DNA of 64,000 nt from Neoarius graeffei (GCF_027579695.1 NC_083575.1:35231382-35295381), one strand, 5' to 3'; counted from the first letter of the stretch, positions 23,169 through 34,797 are shown. Translations and numbers: made by a program. The notes: a model not told the origin generated them from the sequence alone.

Positions 23169-23877
23169 GACCGGGAGCCCAGGGGGGTCAGCCTAGCTGG
23201 GAAGGTTACCAATTTTTATGGGTAGTATGATGTCTGGCATGGTCCCCAGATAGAGGAACTGCACGTCTGCTGGGTTCCCCCTGGTGGGTGTGGCAATGAG
23301 GGGGGTGAAATGGGCACCCCAAAAATGGGCTAGGTCAGCTGGTGGGGTTACCGGTTGGAACCTGTTGCAAATTGTTTGTCATGGTCCCCTGATTGAGGAA
23401 TGGCCGCTGCCAGACATTTTTGTTGGTGGGCGGGGCTCGGCAGACATCAATTACAGGGGGTTAAAAAATGGGCTAGGTTAGCTGGTGAGGTTACCAATTG
23501 AAACCTGTTGTAAATTGTTCATCATGGTCCCCTGATTGAGGAATGACCACTGCCAGACGTTTTCAGTGGTGGGGTACCCCCGCCAGACACCCCCTTATGA
23601 CGACACACCCAAAAATGGGCTAGGTCAGCTGGTGGGGTTACCGATTCAAATCTGTTGTAAATTGTTCATCATGGTTCCCTGATTGAGGAATGGCCACTAC
23701 CAGACATTTTTGTTGGTGGGCGGGGCTCGGCAGACATCAATTACAGGGGGTTAAAAATGGGCTAGGTTAGCTGGTGAGGTTACCAATGAGACCTGTTGTA
23801 AATTGTTGTCATGGTTCCCTGATTGAGGAATGGCCACTGCCAGACGTTTTCATTAGTGGGGTACCCCTGCTAGACGT
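23169..23877 (+). repeat. Left long terminal inverted repeat with internal ~130-bp repeats
   Basis: Successive blocks start with aaaaatgggctaggt near 23322, 23464, 23609 and 23753, giving a period near 140 bp. Mirror of 26413-27148. Confidence 0.85.
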
Positions 23878-24105
23878 GCACTAGTGACCACTAGCGAGTT
23901 ACAGCTCTCAAAGTACACCTTGACAAATGAACACATTGACTCAATGAAATGTTATTTTGCTGTTTAATTTATTGATCCTGTCCATTAACCATAACAATGA
24001 AAACTAACATAACAATACAACATATAACATTACAATATATAACAATATTCAAGTACCTCTAAACCAAGGTGTGTATGACACAAAAGTGAGACATACTGTA
24101 GTGTT

Positions 24106-24418
24106 AGTCCTCCTGGTCTGAGTTATCAGACTCCTCACTCCAAGGCTCATCTGAGGACTCCACCTCAGTGTTGTCCTCCTGACTTTGTGACTTGGTATCC
24201 AGATGACACTCTGTGAATAAGTGCTGTGGAATAGATGGACCATTGAACCAGTTTGGCTGCAACAGTTTATCTTTCACACACCACCCATATTTGGTCACTG
24301 ACAAGCCGTCTGTCGGACATGGTGATGTTGCCAGTGTCCAGACCATAATAATATAACGTGCTCTAAGCACATGCATCTCTAGAGCTGGCTTTGACGGTGG
24401 TAGCAAGTGGATTCTCCT
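24106..24418 (-). CDS. Terminal exon of an uncharacterised transposon-linked protein
   Basis: On the minus strand a clear splice acceptor (tatttttgcag before gagaatcc) opens a frame reading RRIHLLPPSKPALEMHVLRA, then a Trp- and Gly-Trp-containing part (MVWTL ... YGWCVKD), ending in a strongly acidic tail (EVESSDEPWSEESDNSDQED) and a stop at about 24106. The LPP...L..H..RA......W.......GW layout matches, from memory, the C-terminal region of uncharacterised multi-copy fish proteins thought to be transposon-borne. The Cys-rich segment I would expect after it is absent. Upstream exons were not found with confidence. The function is unknown. It lies between the long inverted repeats, so it is probably the element's own gene or a captured one. 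Confidence 0.5.
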
Positions 24419-24579
24419 GCAAAAATAAGAGGCATAGGTCAACATAGGCATAGGTGTGTGTGTATGTGCATATGTATGTGGACATATAAGAACATATAAG
24501 AACTGTCCTACTTTTTCATTTTCATTCTTGCTCCAGACATACAAAATGGGGAAGTTGCTTTTCATGTTATCTATCGGAA

Positions 24580-25339
24580 ATCTATAGCAACATACAGACC
24601 ATGTTGCTTGTGCCGAATTAGCTTCTATCCTTAATTTCTTGTATGTTTATGTGGACAATGTAATTTGGATGCTTGAATCTTTCTTAAAACAATCAACAGT
24701 TATTACATTTTCAGTACACAATTCATTGAAGAAGGTAAAACTCAACTAGGAGGGACAAAGACTGACAGGGCTATCATTATTAAAAAATTGGGAAATGCAT
24801 GAATATTAATATTACACGGTAATAGAAAATTTTGGAACTAACCTTCACCAGTCTTCTGCTTAATCCAAATAACAGCCTGTTCCCATTGATTGAATGAACA
24901 CAGAAATTTGAAACATGAAAAATGTGGACAAATCTGGAAAATGAGGACGGTGAAGCCTTCAGATGATGGAATATTACTGTACATGTGGCAAGGGTCAGCA
25001 CCTTTTATCCCTTATGCTGTGTTAGAAAAAAAGTTACACTCATGGTGTTAGTGGTCGAAAATACTGGCCTTACAAAAATGTTAATAAATGACTTGGTAGA
25101 CAAGTGACATAGATTTATTTTGATTCAAATTTTAGGACAGGGGCATGTGATAATATAAGTGTAATTAAGATCTGTGCTCCATTTTTGGTTATTAAAAATA
25201 AGGAAGAACAATCTTTTTCTGCCATAATTCTTAATTTTGACATATTTTTTTCTATAACAGAATAAGGGTTAAAGAATTTGAATACATTTAATTTTATCCA
25301 TTCCAATATGTTATGAAGGACATCATGAAGCCTTATAGG
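24580..25339. other. AT-rich interior of long-TIR element
   Basis: No exon could be supported. Possible intron or upstream region of the minus-strand gene fragment. Confidence 0.4.
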
Positions 25340-25347
25340 TTTGTGAT

Positions 25348-25828
25348 TAGGGCTGTGCAATTAATCGAATTTTAATTGTGATTACGATTTCTCTGTGATA
25401 ATCGAACCAAACTAAAATAATTGAGTTGAAACGATTAATTTGCCATTTTTATTTAAGCTACACAATTTCTGAAAGAAACATGTAGTTCAGGTGATTTCAG
25501 GTGATTAATCAAAGATGCAGACACATAACCTGACACAGTAGCTTATAAACTATTTATGCCTTAGATAAATTATCAATAAGAAAGTGTTTTTAGACAGAGA
25601 AATGCCTACTAATTGCATAGTGTAACTAAACAAGATCAACAGACCTAATTCACGTGCAACTCCTCCCAAAAAAACAAACCGGTTTCCAACCGCCTGACTG
25701 TCCTACTGACATAGTATCGTGTAGAGATGCTTGCATGCGACTAAAAATAATCGATTGAATAATCGTGATTTAAATATTGAACAAAATAATCTTGATCATG
25801 ATTTTTTTTCCATAATCGCACAGCCCTA
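25348..25828. mobile_element. 481-bp hAT-type MITE
   Basis: The ends are tagggctgtgc and gcacagccct(a), inverted, with an exact 8-bp duplication tttgtgat (25340-25347 and 25829-25836). No coding capacity. Confidence 0.92.
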
Positions 25829-25924
25829 TTTGTGATGTAAAATAAAGGTATTAATAAAGCGGTGCGTCGGGATATTATGTTTTTTCACTTGCCGCCACCG
25901 CAGATTGTGTAAACGCGATTCGTG

Positions 25925-26335
25925 TAAACGTGATAACTTTTGAAAGAGCGGACGGATTTGCACCAAATTTTGTTAATGCTGCTAATGTGCAAATGCTCTA
26001 TGATAGGTACATGAAAAGATTAGATTTTGCAGGCCAAGACTTTCAAGATGGCCGACTTTAAACATGGGCAACTTTTTGTTTGGCCCATAACTTTTGAACA
26101 GGTGCTTGGATTTGAACCAAACCTTGTGTTGCTAACACTCCGTATTAAGTACAGGAACTGATTAAATTTTGGAGATCAACACTTTCAAGATGGCCGATTT
26201 TTTGTTTGTGGAATAATTTTTGAACATGGATTTGCACTAAATGTTGTGTGTTTACACTCTATAATAGGTACATGAACTGATTACATTTTGGATGCCTCAA
26301 ATGGTGAAGATGGCAGTCACTTGGTGTGCTAATCC
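25925..26335. repeat. Imperfect ~125-bp direct repeats
   Basis: About three diverged units share ataacttttgaa, a tttgcaccaaa-like block, gtacatgaa and tcaagatggcc text. They lie just inside the right inverted arm. Confidence 0.7.
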
Positions 26336-26412
26336 GAGGTTTGGGGTGTTTCGGGGATATACCTGTGGCAGTTGGAGGTGACTGCATAGGCCTAGTTTAG
26401 CAAATGATTTTT

Positions 26413-27148
26413 AGTAGGGTGTCCTCACAAGGGGGTGTCTGGTGGGGGTACCCCACCACTGAAAATGTCTGGCAGTGGCCATTCCTCAATCAAGGGACTA
26501 TGATGAACAATTTACAACAGGTTTCAATCGGTAACCCCACCAGCTGATCTAGCCCATTTTTGGGGGTTTCGTCATAACGGGGCATCTGGGGGGGTACCCC
26601 ACCACTGAAAATGTCTGGTAGTGGTCATTTCTCTATCGGGGACCATGATGAACAATTTACAACAGGTTTGAATCGGTAACTCCACCAGCTGACCTAGCTT
26701 ATTTTTGGGGCTGTCGTCATAATTGGGCATCTGGTGGGGGTACCCCACCTCTGAAAACGTCTGGCAGCGGTCATTCCTCAATCAGGGGACCATGATGAAC
26801 AATTTACAACAGATGTCAATTGGTAACCTCACCAGCTAACCTAGCCCATTTTTTAACCCCCTGTAATTGATGTCTGCCGAGCCCCGCCCACCAACAAAAA
26901 TGTCTGGCAGCGGCCATTTCTCAATCAGGGGACCATGACAAACAATTTGCAACAGGTTCCAACCGGTAACCCCACCAGCTGACCTAGCCCATTTTTGAGG
27001 TGCCCATTTCACCCCCCTCATTGCCACACCCACCAGGGGGAACCCGGCAGACGTGCAGTTCCTCTATCTGGGGACCATGCCAGACATCATACTACCCATA
27101 AAAATTGGTAACCTTCCCAGCTAGGCTGACCCCCCTGGGCTCCCGGTC
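26413..27148 (-). repeat. Right long terminal inverted repeat
   Basis: Inverse of the left arm, with the same internal units (for example atgtctggcagtggccatt), differing in unit number and by scattered substitutions. Confidence 0.85.
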
Positions 27149-27515
27149 TAGTATGCCGCCATATAGTGCGCTTGTCAGTCGTCAGCAACTTTGTTGCTTC
27201 GTTCATTAACCGCAGGTTACCGTATCACTGATTTTATCTGAGGCATTAAAGTACGTTCTCAACAATTCTAACATGTTGTCAGAATGTTTATGCAGGTGCT
27301 CATGGGAGTTGTAGGCACGTCCTGTAATATTACATTGCAATGCGTTTATTATATCAGATGCCTTCAGAGAAAACTACAATTAAAATATATTGTCATACCA
27401 CAGAATAAACCACCCGCCAAAGTGGCTAGTGGGACTAAAGTCATTACCCGCCAAAGCCGAATTTTACCCGCATTTGGCGGGTGGGCAGGTGCTAATGTAA
27501 AGCCCTGATCTGAAG

Positions 27516-27665
27516 CTCTTGACTTCTTTCTCTATGATTTTATGCATTCTGCTGCCGTCACATGATTGTCTGATTGGATAACTGCATAAATATGCAGGTG
27601 TACAGGTGTTCCTTTTAAAGTGTTTTAACCTGCGAGTGTGTATAAGATATACACGCACAGTATTG
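27516..27665. repeat. Interspersed repeat, right half (target of hAT)
   Basis: Continues the repeat of 18050-18223 after the hAT and ends near attggccactttac. Confidence 0.65.
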
Positions 27666-27674
27666 GCCACTTTA

Positions 27675-28340
27675 CACTGTAAAAAAAAAAAGTTACGCCA
27701 ACTTAAAAATTCAAAGCAATTTACTGCACAGGATTTTTGAGTTTATGTGACAACTAAGATTTTTAAGTTTTGACGAAAGTTGTGCCAATTTATACTTTTG
27801 GTCTTCATATTCACACAAACTTAATTTTTTCAGTTTTACATGATAAGAATTCAGCTTTAAGGCCACTAATCTTTCATCCAAGTAAAAACTAATTTGACAA
27901 ACGAAATGTGCAAACAATTCAGTATACTGAATTGTTTGCACATTTCGTTTGTCAAATTAGCTTCAGGCTTAAAATAAGTGAATGTGTGACTTAATAAAAA
28001 AGCACTGCCACTACAGTTTTATAGCAGTTTTGCTACCATCATGCTAAAATAAACCTGCTATTTGAACTGGATTGTCATTTGTTTTATTGTGGGATAAAAA
28101 GAAAATTGAACTCAAATTTTGAAGTTTTTACTTGGATGAAAGATTAGTGGCCTTAAAGTCGAATTCTTATCATGTAAAACTGAAAAAATTAAGTTTGTGT
28201 GAATATGAAGACCAAAAGTATTAGTTGGCACAACTTTCTTCAAAACTTAAAAACCTTAGTTGTCACATAAACTCAAAAATCCTGTGCAATAAGTTGCCTT
28301 GAATTTTTAAGTTGGCGTAACTTTTTTTTTTTTTACAGTG
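27675..28340. mobile_element. CACTG-ended long-TIR MITE (CACTA/EnSpm-like)
   Basis: The left end is cactgtaaaaaaaaaaagtt and the right end mirrors it with tttttttacagtg. It is flanked by TA on both sides (27673-27674 and 28341-28342). The inverted arms run ~215 bp (27675-27890 and 28125-28340). CACTG...CAGTG ends with 2-3-bp duplications fit CACTA-type elements. No coding capacity. Confidence 0.75.
27889..27960. repeat. Perfect 72-bp palindrome
   Basis: Two 36-bp arms without mismatch or spacer, centred on cagtatactg at 27924/27925. It sits at the inner edge of the MITE's left inverted arm. Confidence 0.98.
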
Positions 28341-28419
28341 TAAGAGGAACTTGTTCTTGAGTCTAAGCTTTCTGTTCTTGGCTGGCAGGAGTGGAACCCA
28401 ATATGGTCTTCTGCTGTTG

Positions 28420-28885
28420 CATGCTGAGATGCTTTTCTGCTCACCATGGCAGTAAAGAGTGATTATATGAGTTGCTACATCCTTCGTGGCCGCTCAAACC
28501 AATCTGGCCATTTTCCTCTGACCTCTCTTATCAACAAGGTATTTGTTTCCACCCACAGAACTGTCGCTCACTTGATGTTTTTTGTTTTTCACACCATTCT
28601 GTGTAAACTCTAGAGTGTGTGAAAAGCCCAGGAGATCAGCAGTTTCTGAAATACTCAAACCAGTCCATCTGGCTCAAACCAACACCCATGCCACAGTGAA
28701 AGTCACACTTTGAGATCACAATTTTTCCTGTTCTAATGTTTGACGTGAACATTAACCAAAGCTCTTGATTTGTATCTGCATGATTTGATGCATTGTGCTG
28801 CTGTCAAAGGATTGGCTGATCAGAGAACTGTAGAACACAGTAGGTGGATGGGTGTTCCTAATAAAATGGCCAGTGAGTGTATATC
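28420..28885. repeat. Interspersed repeat, second copy
   Basis: Shares gatgcttttctgctca, a tgatgtttgatgtgaacat-like block and ggccagtgagtgta-type ending with the hAT-split copy. Unclassified, no coding signal. Confidence 0.6.
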
Positions 28886-29841
28886 TACATGGCAGTGCTA
28901 TGTATATTTCACAGAAGTATCATTCTAAGGTGAATTACTGCATTAACCCATGAAATAATTATACAGAAGGATAAGAGACTAGCTGCATTACGACTCCCAC
29001 AGTTCAGGCCATAAATACTGGTAGTTATCCTCCTCTTGTGGCTTCACTTGGTATTGTCAGTGGGAAATGGGGAGAAATAAGAAAGAAACACTTTTAAGAG
29101 AGGGGGAAAAAAAGCACCCATTTTTTAAAAGTCGTCTTTGCTCCTAGATTATTTTAGTTATTTGAGACGTTTGTCCTTGAAAGGCAGATGCTACTCCTGA
29201 AATGCGATAAATGCAAGAGATGAACTGTTATGCGCTATTATGAGGATCATATGGCATGCTCATCATTGTCCTCAGGCAGAAAGTCTGGCTGCTTCATCTC
29301 TATGATTCATATTAGTAAGATAGATGCCCTTCCATATGCTTCTTCAGTGCATCAGTGAAAGAGCAGCAGGTTTCTCCTGCTGTGCCTTAGATAGGTTTTT
29401 CAACAGTCCAGAACCTGCTCCAACTGTGAAAATCAAACACAGATGTGAACCAACGCTGACAGTGAAATGTGTGAAGAGTGGACAGCATTGCAATGTGTTA
29501 CACATTACACGCACACACACACACACAATTACGCATGTTTTGTTACCATACATGTCAAGCTTTAGTTACTCATGCCCTTACAAAATCTGTACTTTTCCCT
29601 TACATACACCCATGAGCCCTTATACATGAGAAAAAATTCCAATATATAATCCAAAGCATTGTAATAGGCATATTTATCACACTGCATCAAGTTAAAGGGA
29701 TCAAATAAGCATGTACTGAATAAAAATAAATTTTAGATCCCAGAGAAAACAACTGAATTAAAAAGGACGAGATGTACAGTCAAGTAAACAATTATCTACT
29801 AAAGAGAATGACTGAACTATAAACTTAATTATTGAATATAT
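28886..29841. other. Unassigned stretch
   Basis: Only a short (CA)n tract near 29507-29527 stands out. No gene supported. Confidence 0.45.
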
Positions 29842-29850
29842 ATTGTATCA

Positions 29851-30226
29851 GGGGTGGCACGGTGGTATAGTGATTAGCGCTGTCGCCTCACAGCAAGAAG
29901 GTCCAGGTTCGAGCCCCGTGGCCGACGAGGGCCTTTCTGTGCGGAGTTTGCATGTTCTCCCCGTGTCCGCGTGGGTTTCCTCCAGGTGCTCCGGTTTCCC
30001 CCACAGTCCAAAGACATGCAGGTTAGGTTAACTGGTGACTCTAAATTGAGCATAGGTGTGAATGTGAGTGTGAATGGTTGTCTGTGTCTATGTGTCAGCC
30101 CTGTGATGACCTGGCGACTTGTCCAGGGTGTACCCCGCCTTTCGCCCGTAGTCAGCTGGGATAGGCTCCAGCTTGCCTGCGACCCTGTAGAACAGGATAA
30201 AGCAGCTACAGATAATGAGATGAGAC
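29851..30226 (+). mobile_element. V-SINE (plus), full length
   Basis: Forward copy with duplication attgtatca (29842-29850 and 30227-30235). Confidence 0.93.
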
Positions 30227-30263
30227 ATTGTATCAGTAATACCAGAATTATTGATGTAAATTT

Positions 30264-30640
30264 CATCTCATCTCATTATCTGTAGCCGCTTTATCCTGTT
30301 CTACAGGGTCGCAGGCAAGCTGGAGCCTATCCCAGCTGACTATGGGCGAAAGGCGGGGTACACCCTGGACAAGTTGCCAGGTCATCACAGGGCTGACACA
30401 TAGACACAGACAACCATTCACACTCACATTCACACCTACGGTCAATTTAGAGTCACCAGTTAACCTAACCTGCATGTCTTTGGACTGTGGGGGAAACCGG
30501 AGCACCCGGAGGAAACCCACGCGGACACGGGGAGAACATGCAAACTCCGCACAGAAAGGCCCTCGCCGGCCACGGGGCTCGAACCCGGACCTTCTTGCTG
30601 TGAAGCGACAGCGCTAACCACTACACCACCGTGCTGTCCC
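30264..30640 (-). mobile_element. V-SINE (minus), full length
   Basis: Reverse copy with duplication tgatgtaaattt (30252-30263 and 30641-30652). It lies tail to tail with the previous SINE, only 37 bp away. Confidence 0.93.
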
Positions 30641-31157
30641 TGATGTAAATTTTTCAAATAAAATGTATTCATATTAAATAGTTCATAAAAATTACACAAA
30701 GTTCTATTTGACAAGTGTTGACATCACCTACAATATTACACTCCACCAAAGAAAATTACTTGAAATATAACAGCAGTACTAAGTAGGTATGTTAATTAAA
30801 ATAGGTTACATGTAATAAATTATATATAATCGTGTCAAACAGTAAATGAAGTTTAGTAAAAGTTCCATTTGAGAAAAAAAGTGTCGACACCACAAGCAGT
30901 GTTTGATCCAACTAAAGATGACTGAACCACATCAAGTATATTATGTAAACAAGGATAAGTGAAAATATTAATAAATTATGAAGTTAAACTGAAAATCTTC
31001 CCAGTAATTTAGAACAAGAATTTAAATCTTTTTCCTTTTTGGAATGTTCTTTGTTGTACAAAGATGTTGCAGATTTGGCACTAGCTATAATATCACTGCT
31101 TGGGTAGCAGTTGTAGCTCCTCATCGCAGTTCATTTTAATTTGCAGATATGCAGTTA

Positions 31158-31509
31158 GGGGCGGCACGGTGGTGTAGTGCTTAGCGCTGTCGCCTCACAG
31201 TAAGAAGGTTGTGGGTTTGAGCCCAGTGGCCGGTGTGGAGTTTGCATGCTGTGTCCGTGTGGGTTTCCTCCGGGTGCTCTGGTTTCCCCCACAGTCCAAA
31301 GACATGCAGGTTAAGCTAATTGGTGGCTCTAAATTGACCGTAGGTGTGAATGTGAGTGTGAATGGTTGTCTGTGTTTATGTGTTCACCCTGCGATGACCT
31401 GGCGACTTGTCCAGGGTGTACCCCGCCTTTCACCCGTAGTCAGCTGGGATAGGCGCCAGCTTGCCTGCGACCCTGTTGGACAGGATAAGCGACTACAGAT
31501 AATGGATGG
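31158..31509 (+). mobile_element. V-SINE (plus) in hAT pseudogene
   Basis: Forward copy with ATGG tail and duplication atatgcagtta (31147-31157 and 31510-31520). It cuts the hAT C-terminus between TAY and LQIK. Confidence 0.92.
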
Positions 31510-32040
31510 ATATGCAGTTAATATGTCTGCAGCCATATTTTTTCTGTACTCCGTATGAATTTTCCTAACCAATGAAAAAGCCCTCTCACTATCTGCATTG
31601 CTCTGTGGGAGGCACAGAAAAGCAGTAAAAAGTTGTTTCAGCATTGGAAACATGGCAACACCCAGAGCAGTTTTTACATCGAAGACCTTTCCCCAGTATA
31701 CATCTATTATTTTCCTGGTCAATAAAAGAAAATCAGAGCACGGCAAACATGTAGATGGTGTTAAATTGCTTCCATCCCCTACTACACATTTTAGAGACAG
31801 GTTACCAACGGTCGTTACCACCATTACTCTTCATTCAATACTTTTCCAGTTTACTGACGACTGATGGTAGTAATGAGTGTTGGTCATCTGTGTCTACATA
31901 TAATGTCTATTAGCAATTAAAATGTTTAGGGAAGCGAAACCAGAAATTCCCAGGTAACTACAGTTGCTGTTGTATAAACGGCGACTCCCAGTATCGCCTC
32001 CCGAAACGATCATGATAATGGAGGAAGCTTTCCTATAGTA

Positions 32041-33642
32041 CAACCAAAAAAGTTGGGACAAAGTACAAATTGTAAATAAAAACGGAATGCAATAATTTAC
32101 AAATCTCAAAAACTGATATTGTATTCACAATAGAACATAGACAACATATCAAATGTCGAAAGTGAGACATTTTGAAATTTCATGCCAAATATTGGCTCAT
32201 TTGAAATTTCATGACAGCAACACATCTCAAAAAAGTTGGGGCAGGGCAATAAGAGGCTGGAAAAGTTAAAGGTACAAAAAAGGAACAGCTGGAGGACCAA
32301 ATTGCAACTCATTAGGTCAATTGGCAATAGGTCATTAACATGACTGGGTATAAAAAGAGCATCTTGGAGTGGCAGCGGCTCTCAGAAGTAAAGATGGGAA
32401 GAGGATCACCAATCCCCCTAATTCTGCACCGACAAATAGTGGAGCAATATCAGAAAGGAGTTCGACAGTGTAAAATTGCAAAGCGTTTGAACATATCATC
32501 ATCTACAGTGCATAATATCATCAAAAGATTCAGGGAATCTGGAAGAATCTCTGTGCGTAAGGGTCAAGGCCGGAAAACCATACTGGGTGCCCGTGATCTT
32601 CGGGCCCTTAGACGCCACTGCATCACATACAGGCATGCTTCTGTATTGGAAATCACAAAATGGGCTCAGGAATACAGTATTTCCAGAGAACATTATCTGT
32701 GAACACAATTCACCGTGCCATCCGCCATTGCCAGCTAAAACTCTATAGTTCAAAGAAGAAGCCGTATCTAAACATGATCCAGAAGCGCAGACGTCTTCTC
32801 TGGGCCAAGGCTCATTTAAAATGGACTGTGGCAAAGTGGAAAACTGTTCTGTGGTCAGACGAATCAAAATTTGAAGTTCTTTATGGAAATCAGGGACGCC
32901 GTGTCATTCGGACTAAAGAGGAGAAGGACGACCCAAGTTGTTATCAGCGCTCAGTTCAGAAGCCTGCATCTCTGATGGTATGGAGTTGCATTAGTGCGTG
33001 TGGCATGGGCAGCTTACACATCTGGAAAGACACCATCAATGCTGAAAGGTATATCCAGGTTCTAGAGCAACATATGCTCCCATCCAGACGACGTCTCTTT
33101 CAGAGAAGACCTTGCATTTTCCAACATGACAATGCCAAACCACATACTGCATCAATTACAGCATCATGGCTGCGTAGAAGAAGGGTCCGGGTACTGAACT
33201 GGCCAGCCTGCAGTCCAGATCTTTCACCCATAGAAAACATTTGGCGCATCATAAAACGGAAGATACGACAAAAAAAGACCTAAGACAGTTGAGCAACTAG
33301 AATCCTACATTAGACAAGAATGGGTTAACATTCCTATCCCTAAACTTGAGCAACTTGTCTCCTCAGTCCCCAGACGTTTACAGACTGTTGTAAAGAGAAA
33401 AGGGGATGTCTCACAGTGGTAAACATGGCCTTGTCCCAACTTTTTTGAGATGTGTTGTTGTCATGAAATTTAAAATCACCTAATTTTTCTCTTTAAATGA
33501 TACATTTTCTCAGTTTAAACATTTGATGTGTCATCTATGTTCTATTCTGAATAAAATATGGAATTTTGAAACTTCCACATCATTGCATTCCGTTTTGATT
33601 TACAATTTGTACTTTGTCCCAACTTTTTTGGAATTGGGGTTT
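32041..33642 (+). mobile_element. Tc1-like element B
   Basis: The inverted ends share aaaaaagttgggacaaagta, and the right end continues to ggaattgggg. TA flanks are at 32039-32040 and 33643-33644. The left end has lost a few bases of the terminal ccccaattcc. Confidence 0.9.
32394..33422 (+). pseudogene. Tc1-like transposase with two frameshifts
   Basis: A paired DNA-binding region (IVEQYQKGVRQCKIAKRLNI ... VRKGQGRKT) is followed by a DDE catalytic core: [19 protein letters not shown] and [10 protein letters not shown] with the usual 34-residue D-E gap. The first break is an extra ~5 bp (cagta) near 32674-32680, ending the first frame at 32702. The second is one extra A in the homopolymer near 33270, giving a stop at 33283 where the family continues to a QW end at 33422. 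All three catalytic acids survive. The start is taken as MGRGSP at 32394; an upstream ATG at 32340 is in frame. Confidence 0.9.
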
Positions 33643-34797
33643 TACATCCAAACAGTAAAAACTTAAAAAAAAAAAAAAACACAAATGGTTACCTGTGCAG
33701 TCTTTGAATTGAGAAACTTTTTTTTTTTGCTAGTTGCAAAAAATGGTCTGCCACAGTCGGGGGGATGTTGTGTTCCACGAGAAATTGGCAGAACTTAACT
33801 TCTGCAGCCGTCACAGAAGTCTGGGCAGTCTGAGCCGATGGACTTAAATGACCGAGAAAACCACGTGCAGCTATAAAACCACATAAATCGAAAATAGTTC
33901 CGTTTCATTGGGCATGCGTTTTTGAAAAAAATAAATGGTGGATGCTAAGAAAATTTTCTCGGAGTAATGGAAAAAATCTCTGATACAAAACGTAATTTTC
34001 CTGTCTGAAAATCACTGTACGCCATATTAGCCAAAAAATTGTATTTTCCCGTACAAAATACAGGGAAAACCGTTAACTTGACATGTATGTGTTACCCTCT
34101 ACACTGAATTGCCCACAAAGGTAAAGGGTTTCTGGTTGGACTGCTTTGGTTATCAGTATTTCAATGTGAAATTATATGTTTACTCTTGAAACACAGAAAG
34201 AAAAAAAAACAGATCAGGCCCTCACTGAGCCCTTATCTGCTTGAATGAGCACTTGTTAAGTGTTCTCACAATTCAGACAAAACAAAGCTCAAAGTATCCA
34301 CTTGACTGCGGCTGTAGGGGCTGTAAACACATAGAACGGATATACATGCATCTACAGTTCTGTAGGCATGTGCAATGAAATGCTGAAGAGCAAAGATGCC
34401 TTCAAAATAATGAAATTAAATGTTTCTATGTTTAAAAAATACCATAAAGATCAGTAAGCGGTAATGCATGAAAAAAAGTCAATGTTTGGTATGAGACAAC
34501 CCTTTGCTTTTAAAAAAATAGTAGTCTCAGGTACAATTAGTGCAGTTTTATAAGGAAATGGGCTGTAAGTTTTACTGAGCATCTTACAAAATCAGCCGCA
34601 GTTCTTTTGGATACTTTGTCGTACTTATTTTTGCAGCGAAACCCAGTAGCCTTCATTATGTTTTTGTCTGAAAAGTGGTCTGTTATGTAATATGCTGCTT
34701 TCTTTACTGACATACAAACATTTTTCTGTAACATTTAATTTTGTGCCGGAAAACTAACGTTTGGAAATCTAAAGCGTTTTTGTATTGGCTCCATAAT

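Larger units (their letters stand above)
23169..27148. mobile_element. 4-kb element with ~700-bp terminal inverted repeats
   Basis: The left end is gaccgggagcccaggggggt and the right end is its reverse complement, flanked by TA (23167-23168 and 27149-27150). The inverted arms extend to about 23877 and 26413 and are built from imperfect ~125-145-bp repeats sharing atgggctaggt-, gattgaggaatgg- and gccagac-type text. The interior holds a spliced gene fragment, a hAT-type MITE and a direct-repeat array. I cannot assign it to a named superfamily. Confidence 0.8.
18232..27507 (-). mobile_element. 9.3-kb hAT-type composite element
   Basis: It begins cagggctttacat and ends atgtaaagccctg, an inverted pair with the CAGGG start usual in hAT elements. 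It is bracketed by an exact 8-bp duplication, atctgaag (18224-18231 and 27508-27515). The native hAT sequence is a minority. Inside are three forward and two reverse SINEs, a 2.04-kb tandem duplication and a 4-kb long-TIR element. The remaining coding traces read on the minus strand. Confidence 0.85.
31020..34080 (-). pseudogene. Decayed hAT transposase gene, split by Tc1 and SINE
   Basis: Two coding traces on the minus strand belong to one hAT-type protein. The N-terminal trace at about 33732-33838 reads TAAEVKFCQFLVEHNIPPTV then ADHFLQLAKK, a motif seen near the start of several fish hAT-like proteins. The C-terminal trace at about 31515-31790 reads YWGKVFDVK and LPQSNADSERAFSLVRKI, the hAT dimerisation region, continuing across the SINE as ADILTAYLQIKMN. 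The catalytic middle is not recognisable: a Tc1-like element (32041-33642) and decay take its place. Upstream text near 34030 (ttttcccgtacaaaatac) also fits hAT non-coding sequence. The limits are estimates. Confidence 0.65.
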
